A stretch of DNA of 16,115 nucleotides, taken from contig CAJTMR010000043.1 of the NCBI GenBank assembly GCA_910577325.1, positions 1 through 16,115 on the forward strand, read 5' to 3'. The DNA is from an uncultured Parabacteroides sp. Its GTDB lineage: Bacteria; Bacteroidota; Bacteroidia; Bacteroidales; Tannerellaceae. A program made the position numbers and the translations under genes. Below, piece by piece: positions 7,728 to 15,829 of the stretch. A model generated the notes under the pieces. It searched no databases and was not told where the DNA came from. It was given only the letters and a program-made list of their open reading frames with translations. Numbering within the stretch: position 1 is the first letter of the stretch; each line of letters opens with the position of its first letter.

Positions 7728-8320
7728 AGTCCGTAGTTCCGTTTGAACGCATAATAGGTATTCCTGGAAACATTAAAACGTTTACAAATTTCGAAAACGG
7801 TATTCCCACGTTCGAGCATACTGATCACCTCTTCCTTATTCGCATCCAAAAAAGACTGTTTAGCTGTCGATCCCTTCGGGCGCCCCAACGGACTCACACT
7901 CTTCTTACAACGCAACGACTCTTTGGAACAGGTAGACATCAAACTATGTTCGATCTCTCTCACCAGCTTAAACACATACCCCATAACCGACAGATCCAAA
8001 GTATTATCCAGGGCATACCGATCCTTTATGCTATAGATCTGAACCCCTTTTTCCATGCAACGACGCATAATCCTCATGACTTCCGACAAAGTTCGTCCCA
8101 AACGGGAAATATCCGACAAGACCAGTTTATCACCTTCTTGCATACAATCCAATACCATAGCAAGATTATGCCCAATTCCTCTCTCTTTGCCGGCAATGAC
8201 ATCCGTAACCCACTTATCGACATTCATATTATGATCCAAAGCATAGCGTTTGATCTCATCTTTCTGCTCTTCTAAAAACCTTTCATTTGAAGTTCCTACT
8301 CTTAAATAAGCTATTACCAT
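7724..8320 (-). CDS. Serine recombinase, resolvase/invertase family, with atypical active-site motif
   Basis: Site-specific serine recombinase of the small DNA-invertase type (198 residues, close to Hin or Pin in length). The N-terminal catalytic domain is recognisable from AYLRVGT (4-10), the LVLSDISRLGRT motif with its two arginines, and the YSIKDRYALD region. A C-terminal helix-turn-helix (about 155-198) contains EICKRFNVSRNTYYAFKR. Bacteroidales carry many such invertases, which flip promoters of capsule and surface genes. The odd feature is that the family motif RVST, whose Ser is the catalytic nucleophile (Ser10 in Hin), reads RVGT here, with Gly9 at that position and the nearest Ser at 11. 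The enzyme may therefore be inactive, or use Ser11. No flanking inverted repeats that would mark an invertible segment were found. It is convergent with corA (4-base overlap) and follows the DUF2971-like gene on the same strand after a 118-base gap. Confidence 0.88.
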   Translation of the reverse strand: MVIAYLRVGTSNERFLEEQKDEIKRYALDHNMNVDKWVTDVIAGKERGIGHNLAMVLDCMQEGDKLVLSDISRLGRTLSEVMRIMRRCMEKGVQIYSIKDRYALDNTLDLSVMGYVFKLVREIEHSLMSTCSKESLRCKKSVSPLGRPKGSTAKQSFLDANKEEVISMLERGNTVFEICKRFNVSRNTYYAFKRNYGL

Positions 8321-8346
8321 ATTTACTGCAATTAATAATGTAAAAC

Positions 8347-8354
8347 CAAAATTA
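8347..8354 (-). promoter_or_regulatory. Candidate -7 element for the recombinase gene
   Basis: On the minus strand this reads TAATTTTG, matching TAnnTTTG, and lies 26 bases upstream of the recombinase ATG. There is no clear TTTG -33 partner. The surrounding 100 bases are strongly AT-rich, which raises the chance of a coincidental match. Confidence 0.35.
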
Positions 8355-8438
8355 TTTTTCGGTGAAGATACGAAAAGTAATTATAACACGATTGCCAGAC
8401 TTTCCATTTTATTTAAAAGAAAATGTCGGCATTCCCAC

Positions 8439-9233
8439 TTACTCTTCCAGCATCCCTTCCAGATAACAGTCGGGAGACAAGCCTATGCTTTGGAGAAAGC
8501 CAGCTAAGGCACTATATGTCAACTTATTCTCCGCCCAATCCACCAAAGCGATCCGACGCACACATTCAAACGGGATCACATAATCCACATAAGGGACCAG
8601 GTTCCCTCCTATAAAATCATACTTGGCATCTACCGGATCACAGAATTGCACAAGTCGCCATTCCTTCTCGGAAGCCCAACGAGATTCCCGCACTTCCAGG
8701 CAGGCATTGCAAAGCATTGAGAAGAAACATGAATCCCGCTTGAATCCGGTATGCTCTTCATCATAAAAGAATTTGTCATATTCTTGTCCCATCTGCGAGA
8801 CAAACGCATCCAGATTCTCCTCCTCATTGTATTTGCAGCGCAACAAGTACTTATTTTCCGACAAACCATACTCACCCAGTGCCCCATAATCAAAAGTCAG
8901 CCGCAAACAGGGAACCTCCCTTTCCCTCAGGCCAAAAGGGATTTCCGGATTCTGATAAAAAGAAAGAACATACATTTCCATCTCTGGCCCGACAAGCATC
9001 CGCCGGTTTTCTCGAAAAAAAGGAATATTTTGTTTACTAAACTCCGGTTCGATACCCTCTCGCTCTTCATGCAGCACGATCGAACGGCGAAGTAGGGACA
9101 AGCCATATCCGGTTACTTCCTCTGGCTGGACATACAAGAAATTTGGAACACGCAAGATAAACGCCTCCGGAGTCTTCGACTCTTTACATCCGCGAACAAA
9201 AGATTCTATTGAAACATAGGAATATAAATTCAT
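8439..9233 (-). CDS. DUF2971-like hypothetical protein
   Basis: Function unknown. The 264-residue product is soluble, with no signal peptide and no membrane segment. It resembles DUF2971 proteins in three ways: an opening LYSYVS, a central hydrophobic core, and a conserved stretch near residue 200 (RWASEKEWRLVQFCDP) followed by VIPFECVRRIALVD. DUF2971 proteins usually show a K-x-x-W-x-x-E-x-E-W-R-L pattern there. The match is partial, and the typical FNDPFE motif near the N-terminus is not obvious, so this may be a divergent member or a neighbouring family. DUF2971 genes are often found in accessory and mobile regions. Here the neighbour is a serine recombinase on the same strand, and the pair interrupts two plus-strand blocks. 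Confidence 0.55.
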   Translation of the reverse strand: MNLYSYVSIESFVRGCKESKTPEAFILRVPNFLYVQPEEVTGYGLSLLRRSIVLHEEREGIEPEFSKQNIPFFRENRRMLVGPEMEMYVLSFYQNPEIPFGLREREVPCLRLTFDYGALGEYGLSENKYLLRCKYNEEENLDAFVSQMGQEYDKFFYDEEHTGFKRDSCFFSMLCNACLEVRESRWASEKEWRLVQFCDPVDAKYDFIGGNLVPYVDYVIPFECVRRIALVDWAENKLTYSALAGFLQSIGLSPDCYLEGMLEE

Positions 9234-9257
9234 ACTTTATTATGATTTTTTTTGAGG

Positions 9258-9265
9258 CAAATATA
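9258..9265 (-). promoter_or_regulatory. Candidate -7 element for the DUF2971-like gene
   Basis: Minus-strand reading TATATTTG matches TAnnTTTG and is 24 bases before the ATG at 9233, a plausible short leader. There is no clear -33 element. It is back to back with the plus-strand candidate at 9287-9294, and a 13-base palindrome (TAGAGATTCTCTA, 9276-9288) lies between them. Confidence 0.4.
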
Positions 9266-9286
9266 CATTTTATATTAGAGATTCTC

Positions 9287-9294
9287 TATCTTTG
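9287..9294 (+). promoter_or_regulatory. Candidate -7 element for the DUF362-polyferredoxin operon
   Basis: TATCTTTG matches TAnnTTTG and lies 39 bases before the ATG at 9334. It overlaps the right end of the palindrome TAGAGATTCTCTA at 9276-9288, which could be an operator for this divergent promoter pair. No clear -33 TTTG is present at the standard distance. Confidence 0.5.
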
Positions 9295-9333
9295 TTAAAA
9301 AATTAATAAACTACATAAAACCAATTGAACAAG

Positions 9334-10266
9334 ATGAAACGTCGTGATTTCCTAAAGACCAGTGTTGTAGCAGGTGCAACCTTATCTCTGAACTTTAAAG
9401 GATTACAAGCTGCTCTCACTTCGAATACAGTAACAATAGAACAAGTACCCGATTTGGTAGCGGTAATGGGTGGTGAACCGGGAATTATGCTCGACAAAGC
9501 ATTAGATGCACTTGGCGGCCTTGGCAAATATATCAAGAAAGGACAAAAAGTCGTTATCAAGCCCAATATCGGATGGGACCGTACGCCGGAACTGGCAGGG
9601 AACACGAATCCGGAATTAATAAAAGCTTTAGTCAAGAAATGTCTGGAAGCTGGAGCCGAGAAGGTGACGGTATTCGACCATACGTGTGACAACTGGCAGA
9701 AATGCTACGAGACGAGCGGTATCGCCGCTGCCGTAAAAGAAGCGGGCGGTATCATCATGCCGGGTAACGACGAGAAATACTTCAAAGAAGTAGCCATCCC
9801 TGACGGTGTGGCACTGAAAAAAGCCAAGATACACGAGTCACTGATCGAAGCGGATGCTTGGATCAACGTCCCCATCCTGAAAAACCACGGGGGAGCCAAG
9901 TTGTCATGCGCGATGAAAAACATGATGGGAATCGTCTGGGACCGTCGCTTCTTCCACCAAAACGACTTGCAGCAATGTATCGCCGATATCTGTACCTGGC
10001 AAAAGAAACCGGTACTGAACATCGTAGATGCCTACCGTATGATGCACCAGAACGGTCCGCAGGGTAAAAGTGCAGCCGACGTGGCTACGTTGAAGTCGAT
10101 GATCGTTTCTCCCAATATCGTTGCCGTCGATACGGCCGCCCTTGCTTTGTTCAACCAAGTAAAAAAATTAGATATGGCAGCCGTCGGGCATCTGAGCAAA
10201 GGAGAAGCGCTTAAATTAGGCTCCACCGATCTGAAAAAAATAAACATCAAACGTATTAAGATCTAA
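9334..10266 (+). CDS. DUF362 domain protein with twin-arginine signal
   Basis: Predicted periplasmic protein of unknown reaction. The chosen start at ATG 9334 places a classical Tat signal at the very N-terminus: MKRRDFLKTS, then a hydrophobic stretch to about residue 28. A TTG start at 9325 would add only MNK and is less likely. The rest of the 310 residues is one DUF362 domain, with VVIKPNIGW at about 73-81, NVPILKNHGGAKLSCAMKNMMG at about 178-199, and VDAYRMMHQNGPQG at about 231-244. These are the conserved blocks of the family. Unlike many clostridial DUF362 proteins, it lacks a ferredoxin CxxCxxCxxxC motif. That role is probably taken by the next gene, whose ATG overlaps this stop (TAATG), so the two are translationally coupled. 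Tat export usually implies folding or cofactor loading in the cytoplasm. The cofactor and substrate are unknown. Confidence 0.85.
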   Translation: MKRRDFLKTSVVAGATLSLNFKGLQAALTSNTVTIEQVPDLVAVMGGEPGIMLDKALDALGGLGKYIKKGQKVVIKPNIGWDRTPELAGNTNPELIKALVKKCLEAGAEKVTVFDHTCDNWQKCYETSGIAAAVKEAGGIIMPGNDEKYFKEVAIPDGVALKKAKIHESLIEADAWINVPILKNHGGAKLSCAMKNMMGIVWDRRFFHQNDLQQCIADICTWQKKPVLNIVDAYRMMHQNGPQGKSAADVATLKSMIVSPNIVAVDTAALALFNQVKKLDMAAVGHLSKGEALKLGSTDLKKINIKRIKI

Positions 10267-11867
10267 TGAAGAAACGGAATTATCTAAAGGGATTGAGAGT
10301 TTTGCTCGCAATCCTCTTTTTTGTACCCATACTTTTATTTTTCGTAGACTTTTCGGGAATTTTACCGAACAATATACACCGTTTGCTGCATCTGCAACTG
10401 ATGCCGGCCATATTGGGTGGAATGGTTGGCATAGTTGTGTTCCAGTTCTTATTGGCGCTTGTTTTCGGACGTATTTATTGTTCCACGATATGCCCGGCAG
10501 GCGTATTCCAAGATATCATCAACCGTCTGTTTTGCATCGGCAAGAAAAAGAAGAAAGGAAGCCGCCGTTTTATTTATCACAAACCGATGAACCGGCTACG
10601 CTACGTGCTGTTGGCGATTACGGCACTCACAGCCATTTTCGGTTTTAGCGGGTTGTGTCTACTTTTGGATCCGTACAGTAACTTCGGACGTATCATGGCA
10701 AGTTTGTTCCGGCCGGTTGTTATGTGGGGGAATAATATATTCGCCGACCTGTTAATGAAAATAGACAACTACTCGTTGTTCCACGTAACGATCAGTACCG
10801 TGACGGTTTCCGGCCTGATTGCGGCAATCGTCGCATTGCTTGTTTTCATTGTCATGACCATTTTCCACGGACGGTTGTTTTGCAATACGATCTGCCCCGT
10901 CGGAACCTTGTTGAGCCTTTTCTCGCGCTACTCGTTCTTCCACATAACCTTCGATAAAGAAACCTGTACGCATTGCGGAAATTGCGAACATACATGCAAA
11001 GCTGAAGCGATCGACAGCAAAAACCTGACAGTCGATACGTCCCGTTGCATAGATTGCTTCAATTGTGTTTCTTCCTGTGCCAAAGGCGGCCTGCAATATC
11101 GTTTGCAATTTTCAAGTAAAAAACAAGAGAATACAACAGCAAACATCAAAACGGCACAAGCATTACATTCCGACCAAACTGCCACCAACAGTCGCCGGGT
11201 GTTTCTGGCCACAAGCACGACAGTCGCAGCTTCGTTGCCAATCATATCCGCGATAGCCAAAAGAGGCAACAGATGTGGAAAAGGAGACGGACATTGGAAA
11301 AACGAAACACCTCCCTCTCCCCTCACCCCTCCGGGCTCCATCAGTTTACAACGTTTCAAAGACAAATGTACGGGATGCCAACTCTGTGTCGTTCGCTGCC
11401 CGAGCCAAGTCTTGCGTCCAACGGGGCTGGAATACGGTTTGGGGTATCTACTGAAACCACGTTTAGCCTATATCAACAGTTATTGCAATTACGAATGTAC
11501 GGTCTGTTCCGATGTATGCCCCACTGGAGCGATCAAGCCATTGACTGTCGAAACAAAGAAAACGACCCAGGTCGGTATCGCTACTTTCTTCAAAGGCCGT
11601 TGCGTCGTAAACACAGAAGAACAAGATTGCGGTGCTTGCGCCGAACATTGTCCCACGCAAGCAGTCCACATGGTCCCTTACAAAGGAACACTGACAATCC
11701 CGCATGTCAACCCCGACCTTTGTATCGGATGCGGTGGATGCGAATCGATCTGCCCGGTACGTCCGATGCGTGCCATCATCGTCAAACCGAACATACAACA
11801 TAAATTTGTCGAGAAGCCCAAGGAGGAAGAAATTAAGGAAGTCGAGGTTGATGACTTCGGTTTTTGA
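10266..11867 (+). CDS. Membrane polyferredoxin, NapH-like domain fused to NapG-like domain
   Basis: Predicted inner-membrane electron-transfer protein of 533 residues. The first half resembles NapH/CcoG-type polyferredoxins. It has four membrane segments (about 10-30, 48-70, 112-134 and 178-202), two CxxxCPxG motifs (C72/C76 and C206/C210), and two 4Fe-4S motifs (C234-C244 and C261-C271). A linker then carries SRRVFL (twin Arg at 310-311) plus a hydrophobic stretch, which looks like an internal Tat signal. The second half resembles NapG, with four more clusters (C368-C378, C407-C418, C446/C455-C462 and C486-C496) and a charged tail. Family knowledge says NapG and NapH are normally separate subunits passing quinol electrons to periplasmic reductases. 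No nitrate reductase is present here. The acceptor is unknown and may be the coupled DUF362 protein. An intrinsic terminator follows. Confidence 0.85.
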   Translation: MKKRNYLKGLRVLLAILFFVPILLFFVDFSGILPNNIHRLLHLQLMPAILGGMVGIVVFQFLLALVFGRIYCSTICPAGVFQDIINRLFCIGKKKKKGSRRFIYHKPMNRLRYVLLAITALTAIFGFSGLCLLLDPYSNFGRIMASLFRPVVMWGNNIFADLLMKIDNYSLFHVTISTVTVSGLIAAIVALLVFIVMTIFHGRLFCNTICPVGTLLSLFSRYSFFHITFDKETCTHCGNCEHTCKAEAIDSKNLTVDTSRCIDCFNCVSSCAKGGLQYRLQFSSKKQENTTANIKTAQALHSDQTATNSRRVFLATSTTVAASLPIISAIAKRGNRCGKGDGHWKNETPPSPLTPPGSISLQRFKDKCTGCQLCVVRCPSQVLRPTGLEYGLGYLLKPRLAYINSYCNYECTVCSDVCPTGAIKPLTVETKKTTQVGIATFFKGRCVVNTEEQDCGACAEHCPTQAVHMVPYKGTLTIPHVNPDLCIGCGGCESICPVRPMRAIIVKPNIQHKFVEKPKEEEIKEVEVDDFGF

Positions 11868-11902
11868 TGAAAGGAAATGCTGTTCCAACAGACTCCATGA
11901 TG

Positions 11903-11934
11903 AGACCTTATTTGCAAAAATAAGGTCTTTTTTT
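11903..11934 (+). terminator. Intrinsic terminator of the DUF362-polyferredoxin operon
   Basis: A perfect 11-base stem, AGACCTTATTT (11903-11913) with AAATAAGGTCT (11918-11928), closes a 4-base loop and runs straight into a T tract. It lies 36 bases after the polyferredoxin stop. Confidence 0.9.
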
Positions 11935-12052
11935 CATCTTTACGTTCAACATAAATAATCCATTCATCATATTATATTCCAAGAATACAAGCATAAACTT
12001 CCAAATGCCCTAATTTAGATCCTATTTTACCTTCCTGTATGATTTTTTATCG

Positions 12053-12060
12053 TAAATTTG
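12053..12060 (+). promoter_or_regulatory. Candidate glyA promoter -7 element
   Basis: TAAATTTG matches TAnnTTTG and lies 56 bases before the glyA ATG, downstream of the preceding operon's terminator. A clean -33 TTTG is not seen. Placement after a terminator and before an isolated gene makes this a reasonable promoter call. Confidence 0.5.
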
Positions 12061-12116
12061 CGGTGTATCCTCTTAAAAGTAAAGGGGACTCATTGCAATA
12101 ACCAATTTTACATGTA

Positions 12117-13397
12117 ATGAAAAAAGACAATATCATTTTCGACATCATTGAGAAGGAACATCAGCGCCAGTTGAAAGGCATTGAACTGATTGCTTCCGAA
12201 AACTTTGTAAGCGACCAGGTGATGCAAGCCATGGGCAGTTGTTTGACCAACAAATACGCTGAAGGATATCCCGGCAAGCGCTATTATGGAGGCTGCGAAG
12301 TAGTAGACCAAAGCGAAATCATCGCCATCGAACGATTGAAACAGATCTTCAATGCAGAATGGGCCAACGTACAGCCACATTCAGGTGCACAGGCTAATGC
12401 AGCCGTATTTTTGGCAGTCCTGAACCCCGGCGATACATTCCTCGGCCTGAATCTGGCACATGGCGGCCACCTTTCTCACGGTTCTCCCGTAAACAGTTCC
12501 GGTATTCTATACCACGCTACAGAATATAACGTAAAAGAAGATACCGGCCGTGTAGATTACGACCAGATGGAAGAAGTCGCTTTACGTGAAAAACCGAAAT
12601 TGATCGTAGGCGGCGGCTCCGCTTATTCCCGCGAATGGGACTATAAACGGATGCGTGAGATTGCCGACAAGGTTGGCGCTCTTTTAATGATCGATATGGC
12701 TCACCCTGCCGGTCTGATCGCAGCCGGACTATTGAATAACCCATTGGAATATGCTCATATCGTAACTTCCACGACTCATAAGACTTTGCGTGGTCCGCGT
12801 GGTGGTATCATCCTGTTGGGCAAGGATTTTGAAAATCCTTGGGGAAAGAAAACGCCGAAGGGAGAGATCAAAAAGATGTCTCAATTGTTGGATTCGGCCG
12901 TATTCCCCGGTATCCAAGGAGGTCCGCTGGAACATGTGATCGCGGCAAAAGCCGTAGCCTTTGGCGAAGCATTGGAACCGGAATATAAGACCTACCAGAC
13001 CCAAGTAAAAGCAAATGCGGCTGCTATGGCAAAAGCATTCATGGAAAAAGGCTACAAGATCATTTCCGATGGTACGGACAACCACAGCATGTTGATCGAC
13101 CTGCGCAAGAAGTTCCCTGAACTGACCGGCAAAGTGGCAGAAAAAGCACTTGTTGCTGCCGATATTACCGTAAACAAGAATATGGTTCCGTTCGACAGCC
13201 GTTCAGCTTTCCAGACTTCCGGTATTCGTGTCGGAACCCCGGCTATCACGACTCGCGGCGCTAAAGAACCGCTGATGGCCGAGATCGTCGAATTGATCGA
13301 TACTGTATTGGCTGCACCTGAATGCGACAAGACTATCACTGCTGTTCGCGAAAAAGTAAACAGCATCATGAAGGAATATCCTATCTTCGCTTGGTAA
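12117..13397 (+). CDS. glyA: Serine hydroxymethyltransferase
   Basis: Cytoplasmic PLP enzyme that interconverts serine plus tetrahydrofolate with glycine plus 5,10-methylene-tetrahydrofolate, the main source of one-carbon units. The 426-residue product is full length and has all expected blocks. These are the N-terminal ELIASENFVS, the YAEGYPGKRYYGGCEVVD substrate-binding segment, the GA(Q)ANAAVFLA region, and the PLP-binding VTSTTHKTLRGPRGG with catalytic lysine K222. The C-terminal SGIRVGTPAITTRG is also present. The ATG at 12117 gives the normal Bacteroidales N-terminus. The gene stands alone between a terminator and a GC-rich hairpin, so it is probably monocistronic. No purine or glycine riboswitch was recognised in the 180-base upstream region. 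Confidence 0.98.
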   Translation: MKKDNIIFDIIEKEHQRQLKGIELIASENFVSDQVMQAMGSCLTNKYAEGYPGKRYYGGCEVVDQSEIIAIERLKQIFNAEWANVQPHSGAQANAAVFLAVLNPGDTFLGLNLAHGGHLSHGSPVNSSGILYHATEYNVKEDTGRVDYDQMEEVALREKPKLIVGGGSAYSREWDYKRMREIADKVGALLMIDMAHPAGLIAAGLLNNPLEYAHIVTSTTHKTLRGPRGGIILLGKDFENPWGKKTPKGEIKKMSQLLDSAVFPGIQGGPLEHVIAAKAVAFGEALEPEYKTYQTQVKANAAAMAKAFMEKGYKIISDGTDNHSMLIDLRKKFPELTGKVAEKALVAADITVNKNMVPFDSRSAFQTSGIRVGTPAITTRGAKEPLMAEIVELIDTVLAAPECDKTITAVREKVNSIMKEYPIFAW

Positions 13398-13404
13398 ATA
13401 AAAA

Positions 13405-13428
13405 GGGCGGCCTTCACACAGCCGCCTC
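13405..13428 (+). terminator. GC-rich hairpin after glyA
   Basis: GGCGGC (13406-13411) pairs with GCCGCC (13421-13426) over a 9-base loop, 8 bases after the glyA stop. The following sequence (TCTTCATT) is a poor T tract, so termination may be partial and the hexosaminidase gene could receive read-through. Confidence 0.55.
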
Positions 13429-13458
13429 TTCATTCATACAAAAAACACCTAAACAAAC

Positions 13459-15807
13459 ATGATGAAACTCTTTTCAATGTGTGCAGGCGCAGCACTTTGT
13501 ATTCTTGCGTCGTGCAGCGAAGGACCTACAAAACAGATGCCCTATAATCAGGGAATCAACGTAATTCCGGCACCTGCCAGCCTCGTTCAAAACGAGGGCA
13601 GTTTTAAACTAAGCAAAAACACAGCATTCTCCACTTCCTGCCCGGAAGCTGAAACAGTTGCCGAATATTTTGCCGCCCAAATGAATCTTGCCACCGGCTA
13701 TCAGATAACAGTCAGTGACAAGGCGGCCTCAAACGGAATTACACTGGCAATCGACGGAGCACTGGATGTAAACGACGAAGGCTACACGTTGGATGTAACC
13801 CCGCAAGGCGTGACAGTTAAAGCTAAAACTCCGCAAGGCTTGTTCTATGGCATGCAAACATTCATGCAATTGCTTCCGGCCGAAATCGAAAGCCCGACAG
13901 TCGTGAACGGTATTGCATGGGTTGTTCCCTGCGTAACGGTGAAAGACGAACCGCGTTTCGAATATCGCGGCATCATGCTGGATCCCTGTCGCCATTTCAT
14001 CCCGGTAGAAAACGTAAAGAAACACCTCGACGTACTGGCTTTGTTCAAGATCAACCGTATGCACTGGCATCTGACGGAAGACCAAGGTTGGCGCATTGAA
14101 ATCAAAAAATACCCGAAACTTACCGAAGTAGGTTCCAAGCGTATTGATGGCGAAGGAACGGAATATGGCGGTTTCTATACACAAGACCAGATAAAAGAAG
14201 TGGTAAAATATGCGACAGACCGTTTTATCACGATTGTTCCTGAAATCGAACTTCCAGGACACGAATTGGCAGCAATCTCCGCATATCCGGAATTGTCCTG
14301 TAAAGGCGAGCCGATCACTCCGCGTATTATCTGGGGTGTAGAAGACATCGTCTTATGTGCCGGAAAAGAAGAGACCTTCGAGTTCTTGCAAAATGTATTC
14401 GACGAAGTCATCCCTCTCTTCCCCGGAGAATATATCCACATCGGTGGCGACGAATGCCCAAAATCAAGCTGGAAAGAATGCCCACTCTGCCAGAAACGCA
14501 TCCGCGAAGAAGGCTTGAAAGCCGATAAAAACCATACAGCCGAAGAAAAACTCCAAAGTTATTTCATCCAACGCATGGAAAAGTATTTAGCTGAAAAGCA
14601 TGGCAAGAAGATCATCGGCTGGGACGAAATCCTCGAAGGCGGTCTCGCCCCTACTGCGACCGTTATGTCATGGCGTGGTGAGGAAGGAGGCATCGCAGCT
14701 GCAAGCATGGATCATGAAGTAATTATGACTCCGGGAAGCGGCGGTATGTATATCGACCAGTTCCAAGGCGATCCGAAAATCGAGCCGGTTTCTATCGGAG
14801 GTTACGATCCGCTGTCAAAGGTATACGCCTACAACCCGACCCCCGATACCTTAGTCGCGATCGGAAAGGCGAACTTGATCAAAGGTGTACAAACAAACCT
14901 GTGGTCCGAATACATGTACAACACAGACCTGCTGGAATATCGTGCTTACCCCCGTGTGCTGGCATTGGCTGAGATCGGTTGGACTCCATTGGCACGTAAG
15001 GATCATAAAGATTTCGAACGTCGCTTGGATAATGCTTTGGTTCGCTTGGACGAACTAAATATCAACTATCATATTCCGCAACCGGAACAACCGAACGGTT
15101 CATGTAATTTTGTTGCTTTCACCGACAAGGCTTCTCTGGAGTTCAAGACTACCCGCCCAATCAAAGTGGTTTATACGATCGACGGGACCGAACCGACACC
15201 AGAATCAACGATCTATTCCGCTCCGATCGAATTCACGGAATCCGGCGTCCTGAAGATCCGTTCCGTATTACCTTCCGGTAAAATGAGCAAGACTCGTACA
15301 ATCACTGTTGAAAAGCAAGCCTTAGCTCCTGCCAAAGAAGTTGCCAAGCCTGCTCCGGGATTGGAAATGCAAGTAACCAACGGCATGTTCCTGAATTCCT
15401 CCGGACTAAAAGACGTAAAAGAATGGAAGAAATCGGTTATCAAAGATTTACGCGAAATCACCCGCGTGGTGAAAACAAGCGAATCCATGCGTGGTGTCAA
15501 GCAATATGCTGCGATAGCAACAGGCTACGTCAACATCCCTGAAGACGGCGTTTACTATATCTCTTCTGACAACGAAGAAGTATGGATCGACGGCAAATTG
15601 TTAGTGAACAACAGCGGCGAAGTGAAACGCTTCTCCCGCCACGACAGTTCAGCAGCATTGTCGAAAGGCTTGCACGAGATCAAGGTGGTATTCTTGGGAC
15701 ATGTCATCGGCGGTTGGCCTTCAAACTGGAACGACGGCAGCGTGAAACTCCGCAAAGCCGACACCGATAGGTTCGTCAAGATCACCCCGGAAATGTTAGT
15801 CCACTAA
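13459..15807 (+). CDS. Lipoprotein beta-N-acetylhexosaminidase (GH20)
   Basis: Glycoside hydrolase family 20 enzyme that removes terminal N-acetylglucosamine or N-acetylgalactosamine from glycans by substrate-assisted catalysis. The 782-residue product starts with a lipoprotein signal ending in LASC, so Cys19 would be lipidated. The residues after it (SEGP) have only one acidic residue and do not make a strong surface-export signal, so periplasm versus surface is open. Domains in order: the GH20b non-catalytic domain (about 30-158), then the catalytic barrel (about 165-520) with FEYRGIMLD at its start and the catalytic pair D331-E332 in HIGGDECP. A chitobiase C-terminal-like beta domain (about 555-635, VVYTIDGTEPTPESTIYS) follows. 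Last is a PA14-like domain (about 665-780, IPEDGVYYISSDNEEVWIDGKLL), possibly carbohydrate-binding. No SusC/SusD pair or regulator lies next to it, so it appears to be an orphan rather than part of a visible polysaccharide locus. Confidence 0.95.
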   Translation: MMKLFSMCAGAALCILASCSEGPTKQMPYNQGINVIPAPASLVQNEGSFKLSKNTAFSTSCPEAETVAEYFAAQMNLATGYQITVSDKAASNGITLAIDGALDVNDEGYTLDVTPQGVTVKAKTPQGLFYGMQTFMQLLPAEIESPTVVNGIAWVVPCVTVKDEPRFEYRGIMLDPCRHFIPVENVKKHLDVLALFKINRMHWHLTEDQGWRIEIKKYPKLTEVGSKRIDGEGTEYGGFYTQDQIKEVVKYATDRFITIVPEIELPGHELAAISAYPELSCKGEPITPRIIWGVEDIVLCAGKEETFEFLQNVFDEVIPLFPGEYIHIGGDECPKSSWKECPLCQKRIREEGLKADKNHTAEEKLQSYFIQRMEKYLAEKHGKKIIGWDEILEGGLAPTATVMSWRGEEGGIAAASMDHEVIMTPGSGGMYIDQFQGDPKIEPVSIGGYDPLSKVYAYNPTPDTLVAIGKANLIKGVQTNLWSEYMYNTDLLEYRAYPRVLALAEIGWTPLARKDHKDFERRLDNALVRLDELNINYHIPQPEQPNGSCNFVAFTDKASLEFKTTRPIKVVYTIDGTEPTPESTIYSAPIEFTESGVLKIRSVLPSGKMSKTRTITVEKQALAPAKEVAKPAPGLEMQVTNGMFLNSSGLKDVKEWKKSVIKDLREITRVVKTSESMRGVKQYAAIATGYVNIPEDGVYYISSDNEEVWIDGKLLVNNSGEVKRFSRHDSSAALSKGLHEIKVVFLGHVIGGWPSNWNDGSVKLRKADTDRFVKITPEMLVH

Positions 15808-15829
15808 TCAATGCGATACTAATCACAAA

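Noticed and set aside
8321..8438. Invertible promoter next to the recombinase
   Set aside because: I found no pair of inverted repeats of useful length flanking this stretch. Only a weak -7 match is present.
9325..9333. TTG start adding three residues to the DUF362 protein
   Set aside because: The ATG at 9334 places the twin-arginine motif at the normal distance from the N-terminus.
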